A stretch of DNA of 64,000 nt from Candidatus Zixiibacteriota bacterium (GTDB lineage: Bacteria; Zixibacteria; MSB-5A5; GN15; FEB-12). Of this stretch, positions 1-7,986 are shown in pieces. Position 1 is the stretch's first letter. Every line of letters begins with the position of its first letter. The notes under the pieces are model-generated. The model was not told the origin of the DNA. It saw only the letters and a list, made by a program, of their open reading frames with translations, and ran no database searches. The stretch lies in contig JAWXAN010000018.1 of assembly GCA_034439475.1 (NCBI GenBank), forward strand, positions 1-64,000, in the 5' to 3' direction. The position numbers and the translations under genes were made by a program.

Positions 1-60
1 CAGTTGTACGTCAGTTGTACGTCAGTTGTACGTCAGTTGTACGTCAGTTGTACGTCAGTT
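1..60. repeat. 11-bp tandem repeat, five copies, in an Rhs tip remnant
   Basis: The unit cagttgtacgt is repeated five times in a row without interruption and is followed by a partial sixth copy. Read on the minus strand the unit resembles the stretch encoding Leu-Thr-Tyr-Asn-Trp near the Rhs tip (compare 3405-3420, 1498-1512 and 2446-2456). The period is not a multiple of three, so each copy shifts the frame and the Rhs reading frame stops here. The window begins inside the array, so its full length is unknown. Confidence 0.9.
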
Positions 61-460
61 CCCCGTCACTCTCTCTCCATTGCCCGGGGAAGTGAGCAAA
101 GTTACTGATAGATATAGTCTCACCGTACAGTCCCCCGAAGGGATAATACTTGGTCTTCCACCACACCGTTTTAGCCGAATCAGTCAATGCCTGAGGCGTA
201 CCAAGTTGGTCAGTCAGATAATATTCTCTGCCCCCCTGTGAACTATTGCCAAGCCGTGCAATGGGGACGCCGTTGAGGTAAACATAGTCCGCCTGCCAGC
301 CGCCCGAACTGTAATACTCGGACAACTGCTGGCCGTCAAGAGCCGGAATATAGTAGAACGTAGCTCCACCATAGCTTTTCTTAATTCGCCGATGCCAGGC
401 GTCATAACCCATTGTGATGGTTGTGCCGTCTCCGGTGATGGTAATGAGCCGTCCGGCATC
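44..460 (-). pseudogene. Truncated Rhs core fragment (displaced, no toxin tip visible)
   Basis: This fragment encodes the last part of an Rhs core: residues equivalent to DAGRLITITGDGTTITMGYD, then the WHRRIKKSYGG, YVYLNG and YYLTDQLGTP motifs, ending at FPGQWRESDGELTYN. It is closely related to the full-length Rhs gene at about 3414-3790. The identity begins abruptly at about 460, where an in-frame TAG lies just upstream, so there is no Rhs N-terminus. At the other end the frame runs into the 11-bp tandem repeat and stops. It is best read as a remnant left by recombination between Rhs copies. A further toxin cassette could lie beyond the window start. Confidence 0.8.
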
Positions 461-477
461 GTACCTCGCCGGCTAGT

Positions 478-813
478 TTACTCATGTAGAGCCCGTACTA
501 ATTTCATTAGCATCCTCTTAATTCGTTGGCCGGGCCCCTTACCCGTGCGATACATAGTGAGAACATCGATTCCAAAGCTCTGCCTAATGAAACTGAGAAG
601 ATCCTCCCACTCTACTTTAGTGCAACGATGAAAAATGTCTCCATGGGCAATATTATGTTTTACTATTTGCTCCGATACACTTAATGTGGTCGAATAGGAT
701 TTTTCTGCTGTGAAGTATTTCAGAATCACATCCAAAGAAACTTCCTCGCCGTAACCATCCCACCCGCCAAAGTGAAAGGGTACTCCCCTATGGTCGTTGC
801 CTATCATTTCCAC
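478..813 (-). CDS. Small protein following an orphan Rhs toxin cassette, candidate immunity protein
   Basis: This encodes 111 residues with no signal peptide or membrane segment and no family I recognise. The N-terminus is rich in Gly and aromatic residues (FHFGGWDGYGEE) and the C-terminus is basic. Its start overlaps the stop of the toxin-like cassette upstream by about 10 nt, which implies translational coupling. The next Rhs fragment begins within 20 nt of its stop. Position directly behind an Rhs C-terminal cassette is the classic place for the cognate immunity gene, so a soluble cytoplasmic immunity protein is inferred from context only. Confidence 0.55.
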   Translation of the reverse strand: MEMIGNDHRGVPFHFGGWDGYGEEVSLDVILKYFTAEKSYSTTLSVSEQIVKHNIAHGDIFHRCTKVEWEDLLSFIRQSFGIDVLTMYRTGKGPGQRIKRMLMKLVRALHE

Positions 814-1442
814 CTCCAGCCCCTGATGACCTCATTTCCCTTTCCTGATAGAGGCCATCCTAAGTCCACACGCGGGAGCGGTGTCCTCGGTCCACGGATT
901 GGTTCCAACCAATGAACATTTACTCGCCGTACAGCCGTTCCCGGATTCCTAAGCGGTAGATTGAGTGCTTCTCGTGCCTGTTGTCCAAGTGAATAGGGCG
1001 CTTGGTTTGTTCTACTTGGTGCCAACCAAGGAGAAGTATAGCTCGAGTTCCCTTTCGGATAATACTGCCAGTAACTTCGCGGCACACCGCACAGACTCTG
1101 CAGGCCACGGGCTCCAGTCAATAAGCCGGAAGTTGTAGACCACATCTCGGGTGTCCACAGACTGGCGAAAGTTCCAGCAGTAGCGTCAAGCCAACCATTA
1201 CTTTGTGCATGTCGTGCCGACCAGTAATCTACGGCCTCATTGCCAAAGCCGGTGCCAAAGACCTGGCCGCTTTGAACGGATGTCGGAAGCAGAGACCAGA
1301 CATAATCAGAAACCGATTGCACGGCATTTAGCAGAGAGGTTACTTCTTGGATGCGTGAGTAAATCGACGATCCCTCAGGGTCATAGTAGCGAAGAGGATT
1401 GGCCGAGGCATAGCCATACAGGTTCGCCTGTCGACCATTCAA
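804..1442 (-). CDS. Orphan Rhs C-terminal toxin cassette, toxin family not recognised
   Basis: The frame is open from 1529 down to 804 and starts with an Rhs tip (WHRYYNPRIGRYYQADP, then NLYGYASANPLRYYDPEG), the conserved boundary before a variable toxin domain. The position given uses a TTG at 1440-1442 inside that tip, so the real start is uncertain. An in-frame TGA at 1530-1532 replaces the Trp codon of the FPGQWKDSE motif, and Rhs similarity ends near 1545. The tip is followed by about 185 residues of unknown fold ending in GWPLSGKGNEVIRGWRWK, rich in Trp, Pro and Arg. It looks like a displaced toxin module, probably expressed only after recombination onto a full-length Rhs gene. Confidence 0.55.
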   Translation of the reverse strand: MNGRQANLYGYASANPLRYYDPEGSSIYSRIQEVTSLLNAVQSVSDYVWSLLPTSVQSGQVFGTGFGNEAVDYWSARHAQSNGWLDATAGTFASLWTPEMWSTTSGLLTGARGLQSLCGVPRSYWQYYPKGNSSYTSPWLAPSRTNQAPYSLGQQAREALNLPLRNPGTAVRRVNVHWLEPIRGPRTPLPRVDLGWPLSGKGNEVIRGWRWK

Positions 1443-1546
1443 CCCCAGCGGATCAGCCTGATAATACCTGCCTATCCTCGGATTGTAATATCTGTGCCAG
1501 TTGTAAGTCAGTCTCGCCTCGCTATCCTTTCACTGACCGGAAAAGT

Positions 1547-1852
1547 TTACGATACATCAATAACTGTACAATTATCTCCAAGTGTTATCCATCCTTGCCG
1601 TCCGTCAGACATCTCAATCTTATAGATCATACAGTCTTTTGGATACTCGTAGTTTAAAGCCTTGACGGTATCTCCGATCTCCAATTCTGCAATCACATGA
1701 ACACCTTGATAGTAGAAGCATTCATTTTCCGAAATTACGACCGTTTTGCCTGGACCTGTAACTACTACGGCCTTCTTTAAATCGCCACACCCCCACAGAT
1801 GTAAGAAGATAAGTTGTAGTGGGAAGAATATTATCCATTTTGAGATGTTCAT
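1547..1852 (-). CDS. Putative SH3-like lipoprotein, candidate immunity protein
   Basis: This encodes 101 residues. The N-terminus is a lysine followed by a hydrophobic stretch (WIIFFPLQLIFLHLWGC) that ends in a cysteine resembling a lipobox, so a periplasmic lipoprotein is likely. The rest has the alternating strands and GWITL motif of a bacterial SH3-like fold. I prefer the ATG at 1850-1852 to a TTG at 1865-1867 because it begins just before the signal sequence. It follows the papain-like Rhs cassette by about 20 nt, so it is the candidate immunity gene for that toxin. An envelope location would suit a toxin acting outside the cytoplasm, but this is inferred from position only. Confidence 0.55.
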   Translation of the reverse strand: MNISKWIIFFPLQLIFLHLWGCGDLKKAVVVTGPGKTVVISENECFYYQGVHVIAELEIGDTVKALNYEYPKDCMIYKIEMSDGRQGWITLGDNCTVIDVS

Positions 1853-1871
1853 AGTCCATACCACCAATCAG

Positions 1872-2501
1872 TCAATCCCTTCCACCATCCTCCAGTCCAA
1901 GGTGCCCTAGTCCACCAATTATTTGACTGTTCGGGCAATTGTATGAGTCAACCAGTCCCATGTCCATAAAAGTATTTCCCAACCCTACAGGAAAGACGAT
2001 CGTTCCCATGTTGAATCCAAGATTTTCCAAAGCATTCTCCAAAGGATCGCCACAGCTATTATTTGTAAACCAATTGTAATCCCTGTCGTATGTTCTAAGG
2101 TAGTCGTTGAGGTATATCTCCTGCGCTAACGTCAATTTTAGAATCATGCCGATGCCTTCTCTGAATTTGGTATTTTGCTTGATATAATCCGATGTGGGAT
2201 TAATGTACATCCCCCCAAGAGAGTAACTATATGATGTCGAGTTTATATTGATTGATACATGGCCAAATGAGGAGCGTCCCCATGCTATTGGTTGCCAAAT
2301 AATCACTTCTGTTATAAGTCCTGAAGGATCCGTATATCTCAGCGGATTATTGAGGGCATAGGCGTACAGGTTCGTTTCATCTCCGTGAACCCCCAACGGG
2401 TCAGCCTGATAATATCTGCCTATCCTCGGATTGTAATATCTGTGCCAGTTATGCTGAATGTGGAGAATCGCGCTATCTCGGTACATGCCAGGGAATCTCA
2501 T
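1872..2501 (-). CDS. Orphan Rhs C-terminal cassette with papain-like (permuted NlpC/P60-type) toxin domain
   Basis: It begins with an Rhs tip (MRFPGMYRDS, NWHRYYNPRIGRYYQADP, NLYAYALNNPLRYTDPSGL) followed by about 145 variable residues. In these, a GHVSIN motif with a conserved-looking His precedes an NSCGDPLENAL motif with a Cys at a helix start. That His-before-Cys order is seen in circularly permuted papain-fold enzymes, which include cell-wall peptidases and acyltransferases used as toxins. An in-frame GTG at 2556-2558 would extend it over the end of the preceding gene, but neither start has a good ribosome binding site. This is a displaced cassette, and the catalytic assignment is inferred from motif order only. 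Confidence 0.5.
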   Translation of the reverse strand: MRFPGMYRDSAILHIQHNWHRYYNPRIGRYYQADPLGVHGDETNLYAYALNNPLRYTDPSGLITEVIIWQPIAWGRSSFGHVSININSTSYSYSLGGMYINPTSDYIKQNTKFREGIGMILKLTLAQEIYLNDYLRTYDRDYNWFTNNSCGDPLENALENLGFNMGTIVFPVGLGNTFMDMGLVDSYNCPNSQIIGGLGHLGLEDGGRD

Positions 2502-2512
2502 TGTGTTCGTAT

Positions 2513-2851
2513 CTACGATTTCTGATTTAGCTCTTCCTTGAGTTTCTTGATGCGCCACACTGATCTCAGATAGAGCAAGATAGCAATCATTGGAACAAGA
2601 ATTGGGTAATGGCTAGTGGAAAAAACATGGCTACGCACTGCTCTTGCACCATCAACAAAATCCTGAAATCGCTGACCCTCTAACCCGCTCCTCGCAGTGA
2701 TATGGCGAAGTTCAGGGCCAAAACCAAATACCCAAATAAGATTCGCCGAAAACAAGATGACGCCGAGCACAATACCGAGACGAACCTTTTCTTTCTTCCC
2801 GACAAACCAGGCTGCTATGGCAAGACAGAGGACAATAATCCAATCTATCAT
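2513..2851 (-). CDS. Small integral membrane protein, candidate immunity protein of the intact Rhs toxin
   Basis: This encodes 112 residues with three predicted membrane segments: MIDWIIVLCLAIAAWFVG at the N-terminus, a second at RLGIVLGVILFSANLIWVFG, and a third at YPILVPMIAILLYL, followed by a basic, Lys-rich tail. The ATG at 2849-2851 is chosen over upstream in-frame codons because GGAG sits a few bases before it and it lies 13 nt after the Rhs stop. I do not recognise the family. Its place immediately after the full-length Rhs gene marks it as the cognate immunity candidate, and its membrane location suggests the toxin is met at the inner membrane or periplasm. Confidence 0.6.
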   Translation of the reverse strand: MIDWIIVLCLAIAAWFVGKKEKVRLGIVLGVILFSANLIWVFGFGPELRHITARSGLEGQRFQDFVDGARAVRSHVFSTSHYPILVPMIAILLYLRSVWRIKKLKEELNQKS

Positions 2852-2864
2852 ATGAGCTCCTTTA

Positions 2865-5800
2865 TTATGGACAACCACAGACCTCGTGGCCATTGGCCTC
2901 ATTCAAGGCACGGTTTCGTCCTGCGTTGATTCGATCCCAGCTATCAGAATCAAAGTCAAACGTACTCTTCCGAACATCGAGAAAATCTCGGCCCCTTCTT
3001 TGCGTAAAATCATCCCAAAAGTCATAGAAAATTCCACCCAATCGAACACCGAGTTCACCTCCTACACCCCCGGCTTTGACTCCGACATATCCTGCAAGAT
3101 AATTCCCAAATTCGTCTGCTTTCATCACTACACCCCCCACGTTAAAAGTATCGAACTTTTGATTCGCCTTAAAATCGTACCTTTCGTTACCGATGTGATT
3201 GAAAAAAGCATCCCACAGACTTTGAATGCCAGCTTCAGCAATTATTTTCTCTGTTTCCTCGCACGAAAAGTTCTTCAACCCTAACAGATCGAAGCCCATT
3301 ACCGGATTGTTATCAACATAGGCATATAAATTAATTCCTCCCAAAAGATTTATCGGGTCAGCCTGATAATATCTGCCTATCCTCGGGTTGTAGTAGCGGT
3401 GCCAGTTGTAGGTCAGTCTGCTCTCGCTGTCCTTCCACTGCCCGGGAAAACGGACGTAATTAGTCGTTGAGGTGACTTCATTGTAGATAACACCAAAGGG
3501 ATAGCTTCGGGACTTCCATCTGACCGTCTTGGCTGAATCGGCCAGAACATGCGGTGTCCCAAGCTGGTCGGTAATGTAATACTCACGATTGCCCTGAGAG
3601 CTGTTACCCAGTCGGGCTATTGCTGTCCCATTGAGGTAGACATAGTCCGCCTGCTGGCCGTCCAGAGCCGGGATAAAGTAAATATGCGCTCCGCCGTAGC
3701 TCTTCTTAATCCGCCGATGCCAGGCGTCATAACCCATTGTGATGGTTGTGCCGTCTCCGGTGATGGTAATGAGCCGTCCGGCATCATTGTAAGCATAGAG
3801 GATGGTGTCAATCTGCGGGCCTTCGGGTCCCATGGCCATGAGTCCCTCAAAGGGCGGCGGCGTCTCATTGGCAATACCTTCAATTTCACGGGTAACATTG
3901 CCAGTGGCATCATAGGTAAATGCCAAAGCAATGTCAGTTATATTGGTCACCTTGTTGCCGGAATACTGGTAAATTAAGGTATCTCTGGGACTGCCATACT
4001 CTATAACCTTGTCCCTGTTGCCATTCTTATGGTAGCTGTAGGTAATAGTGTCATCCGGCGCATCCAGACTGATAACGCGGGTCAGCCGGTAGATATCATC
4101 GTAGGTATAAGACTTGGTATTGTTTGATACCCGCCGGTCAGTGACTTGGCTGATGTTATTAGCCAACGTATAGGAATAACCAAAGCGGAAGAGGGAAGTA
4201 TCGGGCGAAGCTGTAGCGATGGAATCAACCCGGTAACTTGAGTCAACCCCGACGTTCACTTTCACTCCGTTTCCGAGCCGCCAGGATTCGGGCCTGCCGA
4301 ACGGGGTATACTTGATGGTATCAACGAGTGTTTTCCAGCTGCCGCTGATGGAGTCACGTATTTTTGTAACCTGGTCGGCGGCATCGTAGGTGTACTCAAC
4401 GACGCGACCGGATGGATATGTCAGCTTGGTGAGATTGTCATTTTTGTCATAACCGTATGTGGTTGTATATATAGTGCTTGTATCATTGGGAAATACCCGC
4501 AATTCCTGGTAGAGCCTTCCTTTTGCATCATAACGGTATCGTGTGCGGCAGGACTTGGTGCTGTCTGAATAAAGACGGCCTTTTCCGTATGAAAACTGCG
4601 TGCCGTCATAAACGTATATAATATTACCATTGGTCGATGAGTCCGGATAACAAATTTTAGTCAACCTATTGAGCGCGTCATATTTGTAGACAATCGAATC
4701 GTTGAGCGCATTTTTCTTCCAGATGAGATTATCAGCCGGATCGTAGCCGTAGCGGGTCACCCCGGTGATTATGGAGCTGTCGAAAATCAGCCGGTTCTTA
4801 TCGTCATAGCGGTAGACATAGTTATTTGTCCCCGGGTCGGTGACCTTGGTAATATTATTCCTCGTATCATAGAAGTACTTGGTGACAATGCTGTCACTTC
4901 CGAGCGGCTGGACTTGTTCAATGACCCTGCGGAGAGAGTCATATTTGAAACGGGTATTCTTATCCAAGCCATCCTTGAGGCTTTCGAGCATCCCAACGGC
5001 AGAATAGGTGAATTTTGCGCTATCGCCATAAAGACCAGTCCGCTTGGTCAGTTCACTCTTATTATTATAGGTAAACGACTCTTGTTTACGAAGGGTGCTG
5101 CTATTCTTGTAAATCTTCTCGGTGAGTGGGTTACCAACTGAATCATACGTATAGGCCATATACTCACCGAGCGCGTTCTTTACCGAATCCAGATACCCGG
5201 CAGCCGAATAGCGGAACGTGGACGCATTGCCGGTCGGAGAGGTTGTGGATAACAGCTTGCCGTCGACATCATAGCTGAAAACGACAGAATCTGAAGTCGC
5301 GGCAATTGTCTTTACCTTGGTTAGCCGTCCTCGCGAATCGAAAGTATATTTTGTTGTGTCACCACTAGAAGTTTTTACCCATGTCCTGCGGCCAAGAATA
5401 TCCCGTTCACCGAATTCAGTTGTATCAGTATTCGGCTGAATTTCATATCGAAGGTCGCCGTTGCCATGGTACACAAACTTGACCGTATCAACTACATCCG
5501 TCCGGGGACCATCGGATTTCGTCATCTGGCCACTGGCATTGTAGGTAAATGTCGACGTATAACTGAAGCTGTCAGAGGCTGTCGATGTCCGATAGCCACG
5601 CTCAATCATCTGGGTGACATTGCCTAAAGCGTCATATGTGTATTTCAGCTTGGTGCTGTCGTTGGATTTGGCAATACTGGGGATCATCACACGTGTCGGT
5701 CGGTTGAAACTGCTGTCGAACGTGAAATACGTCCTCTGAGCTAGCGAGGTATTGCCTCCTGCTACGGCGTAGAGACGATTGCCTCTATGGTCGTAAAGAG

Positions 5801-7454
5801 CGGAATCGATCACCCCGTTGGCATCGGCGACTGCCTCTATTAATCCACCAGCATTATACTCGTATTTGACACCACACTGCGCACAGCTTGAGTCGGCTCT
5901 GACAGTCACGTCTCGTCGCGAGTAAGCCGGTGACCAGAACGACGTGTGCCGACGAGTGCCTGTGGGTGAGCTTGCCTCTGTAGTTATCGAATCAGGACAG
6001 GTTGTCTGCGTGACAGACCAGGACATCGTGCTGCGATCATACCCGTTGCCCCGTGTGTACTGGTTTGCTCGTCCGCTGGAATCATAAGTATAGCGTCGAG
6101 TAAAGCTATTTGAACTGGAAATAGAAGTGATCTTCCGATTATTGGCCGCAATTGTGTCATAGGTATACTCTTCCCAGGAAGCATCGGGGTAGGTTACCTT
6201 TTTAAGCAAATTGACGGTCGGATAATATTCAAACTTCGCCAAAGTATCATTGGCAAACGATCGCACACAGGTCATTCGTCCACTACTGTAGCTAAATGAC
6301 AATCGCCGTCCGGATGAGTTTACGGTTGAATCCAGCAAGCCGGTGGTGTAATAGAATCTCATCTTATTGCCAGCAAGGTCTTGTAAAGAGTCAATTTTCC
6401 CTAATCCCTGGATGAACAGTTTCGTGTCATCTTCAAGCACAATCGTAATCGAGTCATTGGGTTGTGCGACTCGAATGCGATAGTGGGTGCCATACGGTGA
6501 CGTGTAGTTGACCACCTGTGGTTCAGATGAATTAAGAAGATGTTTAGTAAACTGGACGCTTCGTCCCGTTGGCTCAAGCAACGTGTAGTTGCCTGAGGTG
6601 GTATCATAACTTAACGAATACTCAAAGCTATGCCGCCAATTTTTCCACAAGGACGAACTGGAATCATCGGTGTAACTGTTGTAAAACCTGCCGAAGGCAA
6701 TAGACGCTCCCTTATCGGACCAGACCGGTACATCCAAGCGTTCAAAATACATATTGCCATTCGATAGATTTATAGGATCTCCTATTGTAGCCTGGCATGC
6801 TATTGGTCCCCGTTCCACTGGTAGCGGCAACGGTTCTGGCATCGTGTCTGACACACTTCCTGAGGTCGGAACGGTGATGAATATTGTATCGGTTTCGCAG
6901 GCGCAAGTGGGCACTGAAATACCCCATTGCTGTGCTTCGGCCCAGAATTTGACAATATTATGCGGAGGTGCCGGGATAACTTTTGTCAAATATATGCATT
7001 CTCTTGAGCACTCAACACAAGAATTTGCGGTTGACAGGTCTTTCCAAATACACGAGCCAACACTCTGTGTCGTAAATCCATGCCCGACCGTATAAGAGAC
7101 CGCAATTTGAAATTTCTCATTGCCCTGCTGAAATCCGGTGCCAGCAACGTTTATACAGAAGGTCGCAAAGCGACTGTTCGCCGAATCCCACATGCGTTCA
7201 AGCCTTGGCTCCAGGCTTGTTACCATCGGATAACATCGAACCGGAGAATTGACAGAATTGGCACCGCAGTTGTTATTCGGTTGAAAGCCATAACAACCAT
7301 GTTCTTCAGCCAGTACAGATTGAACTTGGACTAAACACAAGAAACTGAAAAGCAGTATCAATCCAATACAATAATAACTCCCTCCGTTTAGTTTGTTGCC
7401 AAAGCATTCTTTCCGCAGGCATTCCTTGCTGTCGGGGTGATCAAATGCAACCAT
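2865..7454 (-). CDS. Full-length secreted Rhs/YD-repeat polymorphic toxin
   Basis: The protein has 1529 residues. A Sec signal peptide lies at about residues 27-49 (YYCIGLILLFSFLCLVQVQS then VLAEE). A Cys-rich region follows to about 217, then the N-terminal Rhs entry domain (DUF6531 type, DPINLSNGNMYF) and a long series of YD repeats forming the toxin-encapsulating shell. The core closes with YNWHRYYNPRIGRYYQADP and NLYAYVDNNPVMGFDLLGL. The final 135 residues are a variable tip containing DEFGNYLAGYVGVKAGG and GGIFYDFWDDF, which resemble the type 44 polymorphic toxin family; that assignment is tentative. A GGAAGG site precedes the ATG. No PAAR, VgrG or TcB/TcA partner is nearby, so export is probably Sec-dependent with a later unknown step. 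Confidence 0.9.
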   Translation of the reverse strand: MVAFDHPDSKECLRKECFGNKLNGGSYYCIGLILLFSFLCLVQVQSVLAEEHGCYGFQPNNNCGANSVNSPVRCYPMVTSLEPRLERMWDSANSRFATFCINVAGTGFQQGNEKFQIAVSYTVGHGFTTQSVGSCIWKDLSTANSCVECSRECIYLTKVIPAPPHNIVKFWAEAQQWGISVPTCACETDTIFITVPTSGSVSDTMPEPLPLPVERGPIACQATIGDPINLSNGNMYFERLDVPVWSDKGASIAFGRFYNSYTDDSSSSLWKNWRHSFEYSLSYDTTSGNYTLLEPTGRSVQFTKHLLNSSEPQVVNYTSPYGTHYRIRVAQPNDSITIVLEDDTKLFIQGLGKIDSLQDLAGNKMRFYYTTGLLDSTVNSSGRRLSFSYSSGRMTCVRSFANDTLAKFEYYPTVNLLKKVTYPDASWEEYTYDTIAANNRKITSISSSNSFTRRYTYDSSGRANQYTRGNGYDRSTMSWSVTQTTCPDSITTEASSPTGTRRHTSFWSPAYSRRDVTVRADSSCAQCGVKYEYNAGGLIEAVADANGVIDSALYDHRGNRLYAVAGGNTSLAQRTYFTFDSSFNRPTRVMIPSIAKSNDSTKLKYTYDALGNVTQMIERGYRTSTASDSFSYTSTFTYNASGQMTKSDGPRTDVVDTVKFVYHGNGDLRYEIQPNTDTTEFGERDILGRRTWVKTSSGDTTKYTFDSRGRLTKVKTIAATSDSVVFSYDVDGKLLSTTSPTGNASTFRYSAAGYLDSVKNALGEYMAYTYDSVGNPLTEKIYKNSSTLRKQESFTYNNKSELTKRTGLYGDSAKFTYSAVGMLESLKDGLDKNTRFKYDSLRRVIEQVQPLGSDSIVTKYFYDTRNNITKVTDPGTNNYVYRYDDKNRLIFDSSIITGVTRYGYDPADNLIWKKNALNDSIVYKYDALNRLTKICYPDSSTNGNIIYVYDGTQFSYGKGRLYSDSTKSCRTRYRYDAKGRLYQELRVFPNDTSTIYTTTYGYDKNDNLTKLTYPSGRVVEYTYDAADQVTKIRDSISGSWKTLVDTIKYTPFGRPESWRLGNGVKVNVGVDSSYRVDSIATASPDTSLFRFGYSYTLANNISQVTDRRVSNNTKSYTYDDIYRLTRVISLDAPDDTITYSYHKNGNRDKVIEYGSPRDTLIYQYSGNKVTNITDIALAFTYDATGNVTREIEGIANETPPPFEGLMAMGPEGPQIDTILYAYNDAGRLITITGDGTTITMGYDAWHRRIKKSYGGAHIYFIPALDGQQADYVYLNGTAIARLGNSSQGNREYYITDQLGTPHVLADSAKTVRWKSRSYPFGVIYNEVTSTTNYVRFPGQWKDSESRLTYNWHRYYNPRIGRYYQADPINLLGGINLYAYVDNNPVMGFDLLGLKNFSCEETEKIIAEAGIQSLWDAFFNHIGNERYDFKANQKFDTFNVGGVVMKADEFGNYLAGYVGVKAGGVGGELGVRLGGIFYDFWDDFTQRRGRDFLDVRKSTFDFDSDSWDRINAGRNRALNEANGHEVCGCP

Positions 7455-7821
7455 TCGGTCCGCCTTCCAATTGCGATATTACATTATTTAATAGTCTACA
7501 ACTTCGTGATACTACAGAACCACTGCCTGACAGCCATAAGTGAAACATGCCAAAGTTAAAAGCAAATGCCAACTAAGATATTAACTCTCTGTGTACGCCC
7601 GACCGTGGGTTGCAAGTCACCCCATGCTCGCCTCGCCTGTCTATCATTAGTTTCGAGGGATGTCTGACATTAGGCATAGAACTGTGTGACCAAATTGTGA
7701 CTACTCTGTGTCCAAAGTCATACAAATGCACATGAATCAGTACTTGAAAAATGCAGGGGTAACAGCTTGTGCCTCATCATACTACGTTGTGTCTCACTTA
7801 GTTGGCTTTTTCTTCGATTCG
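7455..7821. other. Intergenic region upstream of the Rhs gene
   Basis: No credible gene is seen on either strand here. It should hold the promoter of the Rhs locus, but I cannot point to a convincing -35/-10 pair. It separates the Rhs start from the partial tRNA-Leu sequence on its right. Confidence 0.5.
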
Positions 7822-7862
7822 CTTTTTAAGTCCCTGGTGTCTACCAGTTTCACCACTCCGGC
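7822..7862 (-). pseudogene. Partial tRNA-Leu(UAA), 5' half only
   Basis: Read on the minus strand this begins GCCGGAGTG and continues with the D-arm gtggtgaaactggtagacac, then AGGGA-CTTAAAA, matching the 5' acceptor strand, D arm and anticodon arm of bacterial tRNA-Leu with a UAA anticodon. The match stops just after the anticodon loop. The 3' side of the anticodon stem, the variable arm, the T arm and the 3' acceptor are all absent. It cannot fold as a tRNA. Such halves often mark integration of a mobile element into a tRNA gene. Confidence 0.7.
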
Positions 7863-7986
7863 TTCCATGCAAGAATAATGAGACTGGCGCTCCAAAGCAA
7901 CTGCATTTTGTGCGGGGGTCGTTATCTTCGCCTCTGCCGGATTCGCCTGATCCCGCTGCCTCACAAATTACGTAACAATATCACCC

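Noticed and set aside
1-60. Possible CRISPR array
   Set aside because: Copies are directly adjacent without spacers and the unit is only 11 bp; no cas genes are present.
7795-7862. A protein-like reading (VVKLVDTRDLKS) over the tRNA-Leu fragment
   Set aside because: This peptide is a familiar artefact of translating tRNA-Leu; the nucleotide sequence fits the tRNA 5' half.
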